Below are positions 7,942 to 15,367 of a DNA stretch of 47,578 nucleotides, in pieces. This DNA is from a virus. Each line of letters opens with the position of its first letter. Within the stretch, counting starts at the first letter, position 1. A program made the translations under genes and the position numbers. Location of the stretch: IMG/VR virus record IMGVR_UViG_3300017783_000042, positions 1-47,578 of that record; one strand, given 5' to 3'. Below the pieces are notes generated by a model. It saw only the letters and a list, made by a program, of their open reading frames with translations, searched no databases and was not told the origin of the DNA.

Positions 7942-8394
7942 ATGCAAAAATCTTATGAATTAATAGGAAGTTTCAATGAAGATTGTACCTCTATTAATTT
8001 TTTACATACTAATATTTATTCTCCATTATTCAATGAATTTTGGAAGGATAAAGAATTACATATAACTGTACGTGTGGCTGCAAAGAAAAGGTCTATTCAA
8101 CAAAATGCTTATTTTCATGCAGTTATAGTTCCTATTGTTAAAGGTTTCTTAGAAGAGGCCACAGGGGTTTTATATGATAACGAACAAACTAAACTTTTTA
8201 TTTATCACGAATTAGTTGGATTAAAATTTGAGAAAGTTACTATTGCAGAAGTAGACTATCATCAACTTAAAGGCAAAAGAATGTCTCAAAGGAATACTAA
8301 AGAATTTAATGAAGCTAAAGAATCTATTCAAAGAAAAATGGCTTTAATGGATATTATAATTCCTGACCCAACTTCAAAATATGGATTATTATGA
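7942..8394 (+). CDS. ninB: NinB-like recombination protein
   Basis: 150 aa. The central RSIQQNAYFHAVIVPIV resembles the signature of NinB/lambda Orf proteins (basic residues, then Q-N-A-x-x-H), which bind ssDNA and help load recombinase. The basic patch RVAAKKRS just upstream could contact DNA. It overlaps the next gene by 4 nt and is the first clearly recognisable gene of a nucleotide/recombination operon. The assignment rests on one motif and general length, so I treat it as probable. Confidence 0.6.
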   Translation: MQKSYELIGSFNEDCTSINFLHTNIYSPLFNEFWKDKELHITVRVAAKKRSIQQNAYFHAVIVPIVKGFLEEATGVLYDNEQTKLFIYHELVGLKFEKVTIAEVDYHQLKGKRMSQRNTKEFNEAKESIQRKMALMDIIIPDPTSKYGLL

Positions 8395-8708
8395 GTAAGA
8401 AAGTGGCATTAAAATTTAAGGTTGAAAAAACTCCTTATGATAAGGATGGGAACGGTTCCCACTATAAAACTACAAGAATAGATGTTATGGCTCAAATAGA
8501 AAGACTTTGGGGGACTGAAGGGGCCATGATTTTTTGTGAAACCAATGCCTTTAAATATAGGTCTAGAATAGGAAATAAAGATAATCCTGAACAAGAACTT
8601 TTAAAGATTTCTTGGTATGAAAAAGCATCTAAAATCTATTTTGATAAATTAGGAACAAAAGAAGAAATTATTATTGATAACCGTAAAAAAACAGAATTCA
8701 ATTTATGA
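8391..8708 (+). CDS. DUF3310-like protein
   Basis: 105 aa. The C-terminal pattern NAFKYRSRIGNKDNPEQELL followed by K-x-x-W-Y-x-x-A matches DUF3310/SaV-like small phage proteins (N-A-x-K-Y-x-x-R ... D/E-L-x-K-x-x-W-Y), often annotated loosely as nucleotide kinase although the function is unproven. It overlaps both neighbours by 4 nt and lies directly before the thymidylate-synthase-family gene, which fits a nucleotide-metabolism context. Confidence 0.6.
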   Translation: MSKKVALKFKVEKTPYDKDGNGSHYKTTRIDVMAQIERLWGTEGAMIFCETNAFKYRSRIGNKDNPEQELLKISWYEKASKIYFDKLGTKEEIIIDNRKKTEFNL

Positions 8709-9469
8709 ACATGCAAGACAAATATTTAGAAATTTTTAAGATGATGTTTTCACATGGAGTCTTAAGAAACGATCGTACAGGAATCGGATGTTATTCTTTA
8801 TTTAATATGTATTTATCTTTTGATTTATCTAAAGGAAAATTTCCACAAATGACTCATAGACATATTTCTGAAAAAGTTCATAAAGCAGAATTTGATTGGA
8901 TTCTTTCAGGACAAACTAATATAAAACCTTTACAAGAAAAAGGTATTAAAATATGGGACCTTTGGGCAGATGAGGCTGGTGATTTAGGGCCTGTCTATGG
9001 TTACCAAATTAGAAACTTTAATGGTGAAGGTATAGACCAATTAAAAAACCTCTTAGAAGGGTTAAAAACAAACCCAGATTCAAGACGTCATATCATTAGC
9101 CTTTGGAATCCTGCTCAAACTGCAGAAATGGCTTTACCTCCTTGCTATCCTTACTTTCAATTTTTTGTAGAAAATAATAATCTTAATTTATTTGTGGTCC
9201 AACGTTCTGCAGATTGGTTAGTAGGTGTTCCTTATGATATTTGTCTTTATTCAAGACTTTTGATTTATGTAGCTTCTCAAGTGGGATTGCAAGCTCAACA
9301 TTTAGATATGAATTTTATTGATGCTCATGCTTATGTAAATCATCAAGAATTTGAAGATAAATTTAATTCAGATATTGAATTTCCAGATTACCATCTGAAT
9401 GAAGAAAATGAAATTATTATTTCTAATTATAAACATGGTGGGAAAATCCGACCAGCAATAAATGTCTAA
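8705..9469 (+). CDS. thyA: Thymidylate synthase-family enzyme, probable dCMP-specific methylase/hydroxymethylase
   Basis: 254 aa, aligned by eye with ThyA along its length: NDRTG near the start, E62 in the active-site helix, IWDLWADE..GDLGPVYG, SRRHIISLWN, catalytic C147 in PPCYPYFQF, QRSADW, and a C-terminal PAINV. Two residues differ from true ThyA. The His after the catalytic Cys is Tyr (Y148), and the Asn that reads the uracil ring (E. coli N177, LPFNI) is Asp (D178, VPYDI). T4 dCMP hydroxymethylase gp42 also has Asp there and lacks the His. I infer a dCMP substrate, yielding 5-methyl- or 5-hydroxymethyl-dCMP. Ordinary dTMP synthesis remains the alternative. It overlaps the DUF3310 gene by 4 nt and dut by 1 nt. 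Confidence 0.85.
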   Translation: MNMQDKYLEIFKMMFSHGVLRNDRTGIGCYSLFNMYLSFDLSKGKFPQMTHRHISEKVHKAEFDWILSGQTNIKPLQEKGIKIWDLWADEAGDLGPVYGYQIRNFNGEGIDQLKNLLEGLKTNPDSRRHIISLWNPAQTAEMALPPCYPYFQFFVENNNLNLFVVQRSADWLVGVPYDICLYSRLLIYVASQVGLQAQHLDMNFIDAHAYVNHQEFEDKFNSDIEFPDYHLNEENEIIISNYKHGGKIRPAINV

Positions 9470-9909
9470 TGAGATACAAAAAATTAAAACCTACAAAAGA
9501 CCTTGAAAGAGGCACGAAATTATCTGCTGGAATTGATATGTTCATCCCGTATGATTTTACTCCCTATGTTCTTATTCCAGGGGAAAGTATTTTAATTCCT
9601 TCAGGGATTAAAGTTAAAATCCCTCATGGATATGCTCTACAGGCTAACAACAAATCTAGCATAGCTACCCAAAAAAAATTGATCGTTGGAGCTGAATTAG
9701 TTGACGAAGATTACCAAGGTGAAATTGGGATTCACTTGATAAATGTTGGTCAATCTAGAGTGCAATTAGAACCTGGTATGAAAATAGTACAATGGGTTCT
9801 TATTAAAGTTTCTTATGATATGCCAGAACCAGTAGAAAATGAAGAAGAGCTTTATGGAAATATAGTTACTGAAAGAGGTTCTGGGGGCTTTGGTAGCACA
9901 GGAAAATAA
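9469..9909 (+). CDS. dut: dUTPase (dUTP diphosphatase)
   Basis: 146 aa trimeric-type dUTPase. Five motifs are visible: SAGIDMF (19-25), NNKSSIAT (60-67), VDEDYQGE (78-85) with the catalytic Asp79 and Tyr82 that stacks on deoxyribose, GMKIVQ (103-108), and C-terminal RGSGGFGSTG (136-145). It hydrolyses dUTP to dUMP, preventing uracil incorporation. The ATG overlaps the preceding stop (TAATG). A terminator hairpin starts 10 nt after the stop. Confidence 0.93.
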   Translation: MRYKKLKPTKDLERGTKLSAGIDMFIPYDFTPYVLIPGESILIPSGIKVKIPHGYALQANNKSSIATQKKLIVGAELVDEDYQGEIGIHLINVGQSRVQLEPGMKIVQWVLIKVSYDMPEPVENEEELYGNIVTERGSGGFGSTGK

Positions 9910-9912
9910 CTG

Positions 9913-9937
9913 AAAGTGAGCGACATAGGGTAGGAGA
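9913..9937 (+). repeat. GCGACATAGGGT element, copy A
   Basis: AAAGTGAGCGACATAGGGT (9913-9931) is nearly the same as 23010-23028 (one base differs) and as the reverse complement of 37539-37559. Here it forms the 5' arm of the dut terminator. Confidence 0.6.
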
Positions 9938-9969
9938 TTATAATTAAAATCCTTGCTATGTCGCTTTTT
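9919..9969 (+). terminator. Intrinsic terminator after dut
   Basis: AGCGACATAG (9919-9928) pairs perfectly with CTATGTCGCT (9956-9965), followed by T's to 9969. The loop of 27 nt has a further AGGA/TCCT pairing. Confidence 0.75.
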
Positions 9970-10015
9970 CCTGTCTTTATCGGCTTTTTTGATCTAAAAT
10001 TTAAAAAAATTTAAA

Positions 10016-10756
10016 ATGAATTTCAATATCCAACCTTCTATTATCTTTGATGCTTCTATTTTTATCCATGCAAACTACCATATTGCCTGTAATTATGTCG
10101 CTGCAAGTGAAATAGATTCAGAATTATTAGCTAAAAAAGTGACCTCTCAGATTGAGAACATTGCCTTTAATAAATTCCCTGGAAGGCCAGTAGTGCTTGC
10201 TCTAGACCATCCTGGTAATTCATTTAGAAATAAAATATATGAATTTTATAAGGCTGGTAGAACCCCAAAAACATTTGATCCAAGAATTGTCAATGATTAT
10301 TTGTCAAAGCAATTCTTCTCACTAGAAGCTCCAGGATTAGAAGCTGATGATTTGGCTTATTTATTTTCTTTGAAATATCCAGGGACTACTATGATTTCAG
10401 AAGATAATGATTATTTGCTTATGATGAGCCCAGGAACCACAATTTATAAATATAGACAGAAAAAACTTATAGAATATACTTCTGAATTTGATGTGATTAT
10501 CGAACAGCTTTTAAAATTATGTGGAGGTTGTACAAGTGACAATGTGCCATCAATAAAGGTAGCAAGATTTGCTGAAAAAACCTTAAGAAAATTAATTGAA
10601 CCAGGAGATATTTTAGAAGAATATTTGATTGACTTAGAAGCTAGGAACAAGATATCAGATTGGAAAAGAAATTATGAATTAGTGATGTATGATGAGAAAA
10701 CTTATAGAAAATATTTAGGAGATAATTTTATCGATTCAGTTTTAAAATTCATATAA
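10016..10756 (+). CDS. 5'-3' exonuclease / FEN-type nuclease (T4 RNase H-like)
   Basis: 246 aa PIN/FEN-family nuclease. Acidic metal ligands appear in order: D12 (IIFDAS), D64 with downstream R71, Y79..R82 (LALDHPGN ... FYKAGR), E109-A-D111-D112, and D130/D132 (SEDND). GGCTSDNVPSI (about 169-179) is the usual site of the H3TH DNA-binding region, although the motif is degenerate. The expected role is removal of RNA primers and 5' flaps, complementing the phage polymerase, which has only a 3'-5' exonuclease domain. The leader TTTAAAAAAATTTAAA precedes the ATG. Confidence 0.82.
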   Translation: MNFNIQPSIIFDASIFIHANYHIACNYVAASEIDSELLAKKVTSQIENIAFNKFPGRPVVLALDHPGNSFRNKIYEFYKAGRTPKTFDPRIVNDYLSKQFFSLEAPGLEADDLAYLFSLKYPGTTMISEDNDYLLMMSPGTTIYKYRQKKLIEYTSEFDVIIEQLLKLCGGCTSDNVPSIKVARFAEKTLRKLIEPGDILEEYLIDLEARNKISDWKRNYELVMYDEKTYRKYLGDNFIDSVLKFI

Positions 10757-10757
10757 T

Positions 10758-10976
10758 ATGATACCAACAGTAAAAGAACCTAAGGAATTTTTTGAAGAAT
10801 TCGGAGTTTATGAGAATTGCTATTTCAAATGTGGGAAGACTACAGATATGTGGCATCCAGGAACTAACCAACCTATATGCAATGATTGTGCTAAAAAGCA
10901 TAAAGTTGCAGAAGTTGAAAAATCATCTCCAGGTTATAAACCACAAACTAAAAAACAATATTTAAAATCAGACTAA
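10758..10976 (+). CDS. Small zinc-ribbon protein, 72 aa
   Basis: Cysteines C21 (ENC), C25 (FKC) and the pair CNDC (C41, C44) suggest one structural Zn site. The C-terminus is basic. It starts 1 nt after the FEN gene and ends 1 nt before dCMP deaminase, so the three genes form one operon. Function unknown. Confidence 0.65.
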   Translation: MIPTVKEPKEFFEEFGVYENCYFKCGKTTDMWHPGTNQPICNDCAKKHKVAEVEKSSPGYKPQTKKQYLKSD

Positions 10977-10977
10977 A

Positions 10978-11394
10978 ATGCCAAAAGAAAATATATCAGA
11001 AGTTTACATAGAAATGGCCCATATTTATGCTCAATTAAGTTATGCCAAAAGAAGGAAAGTAGGAGCAATTTTAGTGAAAGATAATAGGATAGTTTCAACA
11101 GGATATAATGGAACCCCTACAGGAATGGATAATGAGTGCGAAACTCCAGAAAATATTACAAAACCTGAAGTAGTACATGCTGAGATTAATGCTATTCTAT
11201 TTGCCGCTAGGAATGGTCAATCTACAGATGGATGTACCTTATATTTGACTCTTTCTCCTTGTGTGGAATGTGCAAAAGCCATCATTCAGTCTGGGATTAA
11301 AAGAGTGATTTATTCAGAAACTTATAGATGTACTGATGGCCTAAAGTTATTATTCGAAAATCATATTAAGCTAGACTTTCTACCTTTAGAATAA
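10978..11394 (+). CDS. dCMP deaminase
   Basis: 138 aa zinc-dependent deaminase. TGYNG (41-45), then H67-A-E69 (HAEINA: Zn ligand and proton shuttle) and P94-C95-x-x-C98 (Zn ligands) define the cytidine/deoxycytidylate deaminase family; ComEB and T4 Cd are close models. It converts dCMP to dUMP. With dUTPase it controls the dUMP pool. If the ThyA-like enzyme at 8705 really acts on dCMP, the two enzymes compete for or share dCMP. The operon ends with an AT-only hairpin. Confidence 0.92.
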   Translation: MPKENISEVYIEMAHIYAQLSYAKRRKVGAILVKDNRIVSTGYNGTPTGMDNECETPENITKPEVVHAEINAILFAARNGQSTDGCTLYLTLSPCVECAKAIIQSGIKRVIYSETYRCTDGLKLLFENHIKLDFLPLE

Positions 11395-11430
11395 ATTAAT
11401 TTTAAATTATTTATAAATTAATTTCTTTTT
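11393..11430 (+). terminator. AT-only terminator overlapping the dCMP deaminase stop
   Basis: AAATTAATTT (11393-11402) pairs with AAATTAATTT (11415-11424), followed by CTTTTTT. The first arm begins inside the TAA stop. Confidence 0.5.
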
Positions 11431-11470
11431 TAAAATAAAAGTTTCTATCTTTACATCATCAATAATTAAA
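11431..11470 (+). promoter_or_regulatory. Early promoter P3
   Basis: TAAAATAAAAG (11431-11441), TATCTTTA (11446-11453), then ATCAATAATTAA. It has the same architecture and 15-nt spacing as P1/P2. It drives denV. Confidence 0.6.
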
Positions 11471-11484
11471 AGATAAAAAAAATA

Positions 11485-11862
11485 ATGACTAGGATTAATT
11501 GTGGTATTAAACCAGAAGAATTAAATAATAAACATCTTTTTGCTGAAATACGTGAAATAAAAAGAATTCCTAATTGTATCAAAAAAGGCAGGTATAATTT
11601 AGATGGTATTCCTGACAAATTTAAGTTAGGTACTGGGCATGTAAAATTCTTTTATGATAAACTATTATATTTGCATACTAGATACTATTTTTTAGTAACT
11701 GAATGGGAGGCTAGGGGTTTTAAAGTATCTGATTATAATGAAGCTTTTGAATCTCTCCCTAAAGAGTTGTACAATCATTATTTTCCTACAGATAGGGATA
11801 GAAAAATCCTTATAAAAAGGCTTCAAGAAAAAGATCCTATTTTTTATAAGAATCTTGTCTAG
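11485..11862 (+). CDS. denV: Pyrimidine dimer DNA glycosylase / endonuclease V (DenV-like)
   Basis: 125 aa, recognisably T4 DenV-like throughout: the N-terminal MTRIN with nucleophile T2, HLFAEIRE carrying R23 and E24 (equivalent to T4 R22/E23), LGTGHVKFFYDKL, and a C-terminal FYKNL. DenV incises DNA at UV-induced cyclobutane dimers by glycosylase/AP-lyase chemistry using the N-terminal amine. It has its own early promoter (P3). It is slightly shorter than T4 DenV (138 aa). UV repair suits a phage of sunlit water, but that is inference. Confidence 0.88.
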   Translation: MTRINCGIKPEELNNKHLFAEIREIKRIPNCIKKGRYNLDGIPDKFKLGTGHVKFFYDKLLYLHTRYYFLVTEWEARGFKVSDYNEAFESLPKELYNHYFPTDRDRKILIKRLQEKDPIFYKNLV

Positions 11863-11893
11863 ATATAATTCTAAAAGAATCGTTATTCATAAA

Positions 11894-11957
11894 CCGATAG
11901 TGGTGTAATACTATTGTGCTTGACCTAGGCAAGTCGCAAACTGCCTAATTTTTACAC
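11894..11957 (+). promoter_or_regulatory. Structured leader / candidate attenuator before the polymerase operon
   Basis: TAGGCA (11926-11931) pairs with TGCCTA (11942-11947) and is followed by TTTTT (11949-11953), a minimal intrinsic terminator. CTTG/CAAG (11919-11922 with 11930-11933) would compete with it, and GTGTAA (11903-11908) can pair with TTACAC (11952-11957) around the whole element. The upstream end has the dyad ATAGT...ACTAT (11897-11914), preceded by CCGATAGTGGT as at 1402. This arrangement suits attenuation or protein binding. Confidence 0.45.
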
Positions 11958-11975
11958 ATTATAAAATAATATATT

Positions 11976-12119
11976 ATGAAATCTACTAGAAGCCTTGCTA
12001 TGGAGTGGCGGACAAAACTCACTAAAGCTCAACAAAAAGAATACTCAAAAGATAGAATACCTATGGAATTAAGTATTTCTGAAATTATTGAAATATATAA
12101 TGAGATTATTTTATTCTAA
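11976..12119 (+). CDS. Small protein, 47 aa
   Basis: ATG 11976 to TAA 12119 encodes a charged helical peptide starting MKSTRSLAMEWR and containing KAQQKEYSKDR. The start lies 22 nt after the T-run of the attenuator-like leader with an AT-rich spacer, and the end overlaps the next gene by 20 nt. Composition matches the neighbours. No family recognised. Confidence 0.5.
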   Translation: MKSTRSLAMEWRTKLTKAQQKEYSKDRIPMELSISEIIEIYNEIILF

Positions 12120-12297
12120 TATTATTCTTATTATAATCCCCTTAAAATCCTTGAACATGATAATAATTTCAATCGTAGTGATGCTGATTTTATGCTTTAC
12201 TGCAGACACGATTTTTAAATTTATTCTAAAATTTTTTATTGAATTTTTTAGATTCTTTATTAAATTTATTATTCATATTTATAATAAATTAAAATGA
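12100..12297 (+). CDS. Small membrane protein, about 65 aa
   Basis: Very hydrophobic: one helix around LNMIIISIVVMLILCF and a second Phe/Ile/Lys-rich segment (FILKFFIEFFRFFIKFIIHIY) that is amphipathic or membrane-associated. ATG 12100 is chosen over a TTG at 12088; ATG 12157 would leave 46 aa with both helices. The next gene overlaps by 4 nt (ATGA). It could be a membrane anchor or holin-like protein, but it sits among replication genes, so I name no function. Confidence 0.5.
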   Translation: MRLFYSNIILIIIPLKSLNMIIISIVVMLILCFTADTIFKFILKFFIEFFRFFIKFIIHIYNKLK

Positions 12298-12716
12298 AAA
12301 GAAAAGCAAAAACAAATCCTAAGAATAAAGCCATTCCTACGGAATTCAAAACCCTTACAACTTCTGAGGATGATTGCTTTGGAAAGGAATGGGAAAGTAC
12401 AGATAAAAACTGTGTGAGGTGCTCAGAATATGAGACATGTATGGTAATATTCCATTCTCAAAATTTTGAAAGAGCTGAAGAAATAAAAGCTCCAAATTCT
12501 GCCTTCTTAGATGAACTAGATTTTCAAGCAGTTCCCTGGGAAGATATCTATGAGCAGATCCTTTTAAATCCTGGGGAGATTTCCTATGAAGGTCTGCTTC
12601 AAGCAGTAGAAAAATACTCTAAATGCCAGGATAAAAAAACCATCATTTATAAATGCAAGAATTGGATTATCTCTAAACAAATAAAAATAAAAGATTCATG
12701 TCTATATTGCTCCTAG
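12294..12716 (+). CDS. Cys-cluster protein upstream of DNA polymerase, 140 aa
   Basis: The motif CFGKEW (C28), then CVRC (C40, C43) and C49 gives a C-x11-C-x2-C-x5-C cluster suited to Zn or an Fe-S cluster; CLYC closes the protein. Similar CFGK-type small proteins occur in phage genomes, but I know of no assigned function. The N-terminus is basic (MKRKAKTNPKNK). The coding end overlaps the polymerase start by 19 nt, suggesting coupled expression. Confidence 0.65.
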   Translation: MKRKAKTNPKNKAIPTEFKTLTTSEDDCFGKEWESTDKNCVRCSEYETCMVIFHSQNFERAEEIKAPNSAFLDELDFQAVPWEDIYEQILLNPGEISYEGLLQAVEKYSKCQDKKTIIYKCKNWIISKQIKIKDSCLYCS

Positions 12717-15253
12717 AAGAAAAACAATTCCCATCAACGGTAGGACAAAATCCTTTAAAGGTAATCCATCACAAACCATTGATAAATGGGATGAAATATA
12801 TTTCTCAATCATATTCAATAGGACCTAAAGATTTTGCCTTTGAGTATGCTTTAGAAAAACCAATTCAACAAGCTGATACTGACAAGGTTTCAGATAAATT
12901 ATTTTTAGAGAATTTCAACCAGGAAAGGTTTATGAAATTAATAGAACCCCATAAGATTATCTTCTTATTTGGTTCTAAACTTTGCTCAGCTATTTTAAAT
13001 AAAAAACTAAACAAAGTAAATGGGAAAATAATTACAATAGGGTCTAGAATTTTTATTCCAATGTACTCTTGTTTTTATGCCCATTATAACAATAAATCTT
13101 TCGAAGATATTATGTTGAAAGTTTACAAGAAATTTAGAGGAGATGATATTTCTAGAGAGTTAACTCAGTTTGAAATAGTAGGAACTTTTAAAAGATTGAA
13201 AGAAGTAATTGAGTATAGAAAAATAAACAAAATTTGTTCTTTTGATTTTGAAACTACTGGATTTAATTATTTTGATAAAGAGATAAAAGCCACAGTACTT
13301 TCTATCACATATCAGCCAGGTTACTCTTATGTAATTCCTTTTGAGCATATAGAGGCAGAATGTTATTTCGATAATAATCCAAATGCTATGGAATTAATAG
13401 CAAACGAAGTTAGAATCCTAATGGAGGATCCTGAGGTGACCAAGGTGGGGCATAATGTCAAATTTGATTATCATTGGCTGGTTAGATATAATATTGGGAT
13501 TAGAGGGCGTCTAGTGGATACGATGGTCATGTCTCATTTGATTGATGAGAATAGAAGGCATGGTTTAAAAGATTTAGGAGATTATTATTTCCCTTTCTGG
13601 AAGGGTTACGACGATGAAGTAGATTATTTAGGAGCTTTACAACCATTGTCTCAATATGCTGCTGTAGATACTGACATTACTTTAATGCTTTTCTATATCT
13701 TTGAAAATATTTTACTTCAATTTGGTCATGAAAAATTATATAGATTATTAAGGAATTTATCTATGCCCAATCTAATAGCTTTACAGGAAATGGAATATCG
13801 AGGAGCTAAATTAGATAGAGGGTTAATTATCAAATCTATCGAGCAAGCTAAAGTTCTCTTAGAGAAGAAAGTTAGACAATTAAATGGATTTCCTGAAGTA
13901 AAAGATTTTGTCCGTTCAGAAAATAAAAGATTAATCCAAAAAGACATAGAATCTTTTGAAGCAAAAATCCAAGGACATTTAGATAAAGGGAAAGACGAAA
14001 CTTATTCCCATATTAAAAACTATAGAAAGAAAATTCTCCAATTAAAAACTGGGCAAGTAGTAAAATATAATGAAGTTAATTTTGCTTCGCCTAAACAAGT
14101 TTCTTCCTTGATTTATGATGGTTTTAAATTTCCAGTTCCTACGATAAGAAGAGAAAAGAAAAGGACAACAGATAGAAAATATTTAAAATCTTTCAACCAT
14201 CCTTTTATGAATCCTTTATTTGCATTTAAAACTATTGCAAAAATGATTTCTACGTATTATCAAAGATTATTAGATAATATGGATGTAAATGATTTTTATC
14301 ATGATGGTTATAAGCTACATGGGACAGTTACAGGGAGACTTTCAGCAGGTCTTCACAATATTCCAAGTAGGATGAATTTCGAGGATGAGGATGCTGAATG
14401 GTGCTTAAAACAAGTAAAAAAATTCTTTATACCTTTTAGTGATAATTATTATTCAGTTCAAGCAGATTATTCTCAAGCAGAATTGAGAATTATAGCGAAT
14501 AAAATTAAAGATCCTGTAATGCAGAAAACCTACCTCTCTGGAGAAGATCTTCATGCAATTACTGGAGCAAGAATTAGGGGGGTTACTGTAGAAGAATTTT
14601 ATAAACTTCCTAAAGATGAATTCAAAAAATATAGAGGATATGCCAAAGCTGCTAATTTTGGCTGGTTCTATAAATCTTCCATCGATGGGTATATCGAATT
14701 TGCTAAAAATACTTATGGAGCTATTGTAGATGAGGCTCAAGCTCAGGTCCATAAAGATGCTATTTTCACTACTTATAAAAATGTAGGTAAGTGGCATATT
14801 CTCCAGGAACATGAAGCAAAAAAATATGGATATGTAGAAACATTATTAGGACGGAGAAGAAGACTTCCAGACATTAGAAATACTACAAACCAAAGATTGA
14901 TAAATGAAGCTATTAGAGCTAGTGTAAATAATCCCATTCAAGGAAGTGGAGGGGAATACTGTAATTTTGCCATTAGTCTTCTTCACCATAGACTTCCTAA
15001 GGGAGTTTATATGTGGTTAACTGTTCATGATTCGATTTTCTTTTATATCCCAAAAGATATGATGTGGGTTGTAGAAATTATTAATGATACTTGTGAGGAT
15101 TTACCCTTAGATATTTATTTCAAAATCAAATCTAAAGAAGTACCTGTTCCAATGGGAATGGATTACGAAGTAAGTGATATAAGTTGGAGAGATATGGAGG
15201 AAATAGGATCAGCCCAGGACGTATTAAATAAATTTGTAAATAAAGCTCAATAG
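12698..15253 (+). CDS. polA: DNA polymerase I (family A)
   Basis: 851 aa. The 3'-5' exonuclease domain begins at D183-F-E185 (DFETTG), continues with NVKFDYHW and closes with a QYAAVDTD motif. Polymerase motif A is ADYSQAELR (D590), motif B R646..K650..F654-G655, and motif C VHDS (H777, D778). F654 sits at the position of E. coli Pol I F762. An N-terminal extension of about 175 aa precedes the exonuclease domain and there is no 5' nuclease domain; that activity is supplied by the gene at 10016. A spacer with many Lys/Glu residues (about 400-470) lies before the thumb. Replicative polymerase of the phage. Confidence 0.95.
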   Translation: MSILLLEEKQFPSTVGQNPLKVIHHKPLINGMKYISQSYSIGPKDFAFEYALEKPIQQADTDKVSDKLFLENFNQERFMKLIEPHKIIFLFGSKLCSAILNKKLNKVNGKIITIGSRIFIPMYSCFYAHYNNKSFEDIMLKVYKKFRGDDISRELTQFEIVGTFKRLKEVIEYRKINKICSFDFETTGFNYFDKEIKATVLSITYQPGYSYVIPFEHIEAECYFDNNPNAMELIANEVRILMEDPEVTKVGHNVKFDYHWLVRYNIGIRGRLVDTMVMSHLIDENRRHGLKDLGDYYFPFWKGYDDEVDYLGALQPLSQYAAVDTDITLMLFYIFENILLQFGHEKLYRLLRNLSMPNLIALQEMEYRGAKLDRGLIIKSIEQAKVLLEKKVRQLNGFPEVKDFVRSENKRLIQKDIESFEAKIQGHLDKGKDETYSHIKNYRKKILQLKTGQVVKYNEVNFASPKQVSSLIYDGFKFPVPTIRREKKRTTDRKYLKSFNHPFMNPLFAFKTIAKMISTYYQRLLDNMDVNDFYHDGYKLHGTVTGRLSAGLHNIPSRMNFEDEDAEWCLKQVKKFFIPFSDNYYSVQADYSQAELRIIANKIKDPVMQKTYLSGEDLHAITGARIRGVTVEEFYKLPKDEFKKYRGYAKAANFGWFYKSSIDGYIEFAKNTYGAIVDEAQAQVHKDAIFTTYKNVGKWHILQEHEAKKYGYVETLLGRRRRLPDIRNTTNQRLINEAIRASVNNPIQGSGGEYCNFAISLLHHRLPKGVYMWLTVHDSIFFYIPKDMMWVVEIINDTCEDLPLDIYFKIKSKEVPVPMGMDYEVSDISWRDMEEIGSAQDVLNKFVNKAQ

Positions 15254-15265
15254 AATTTTTTATTC

Positions 15266-15290
15266 TAAAATAAAAGTTGTATCTTTATTT
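15266..15290 (+). promoter_or_regulatory. Early promoter P4
   Basis: TAAAATAAAAG (15266-15276) and TATCTTTA (15280-15287), followed by TTTTATCAAAAA. It is the P1-P3 architecture with spacing shorter by 1 nt. It drives the SSB gene. Confidence 0.55.
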
Positions 15291-15324
15291 TATCAAAAAG
15301 GAATTAACATTTTATTTTATAATG

Positions 15325-15348
15325 GGTCGGCGAATTAGCCACATGACC
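15325..15348 (+). promoter_or_regulatory. Hairpin in the SSB mRNA leader
   Basis: GGTCGGC (15325-15331) pairs with GCC (15338-15340) and, across a 4-nt bulge, GACC (15345-15348). It is unusually GC-rich for this genome and ends 19 nt before the SSB start codon, so it could block or recruit ribosomes, for example for autoregulation. Confidence 0.4.
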
Positions 15349-15367
15349 TGCTAAATTATTTTTAAAC

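Noticed and set aside
11903-11957. Possible tRNA in the leader before 11976
   Set aside because: Outer stem and hairpins are present, but no acceptor/anticodon/T-loop arrangement (no GTTCGAnTC-type loop); attenuation fits better.
13160-14812. Several long reverse-strand reading frames over the polymerase gene (and similar ones over other genes)
   Set aside because: They lie opposite clear protein-coding genes on the + strand, show no recognisable motifs, and the window otherwise has no minus-strand genes.
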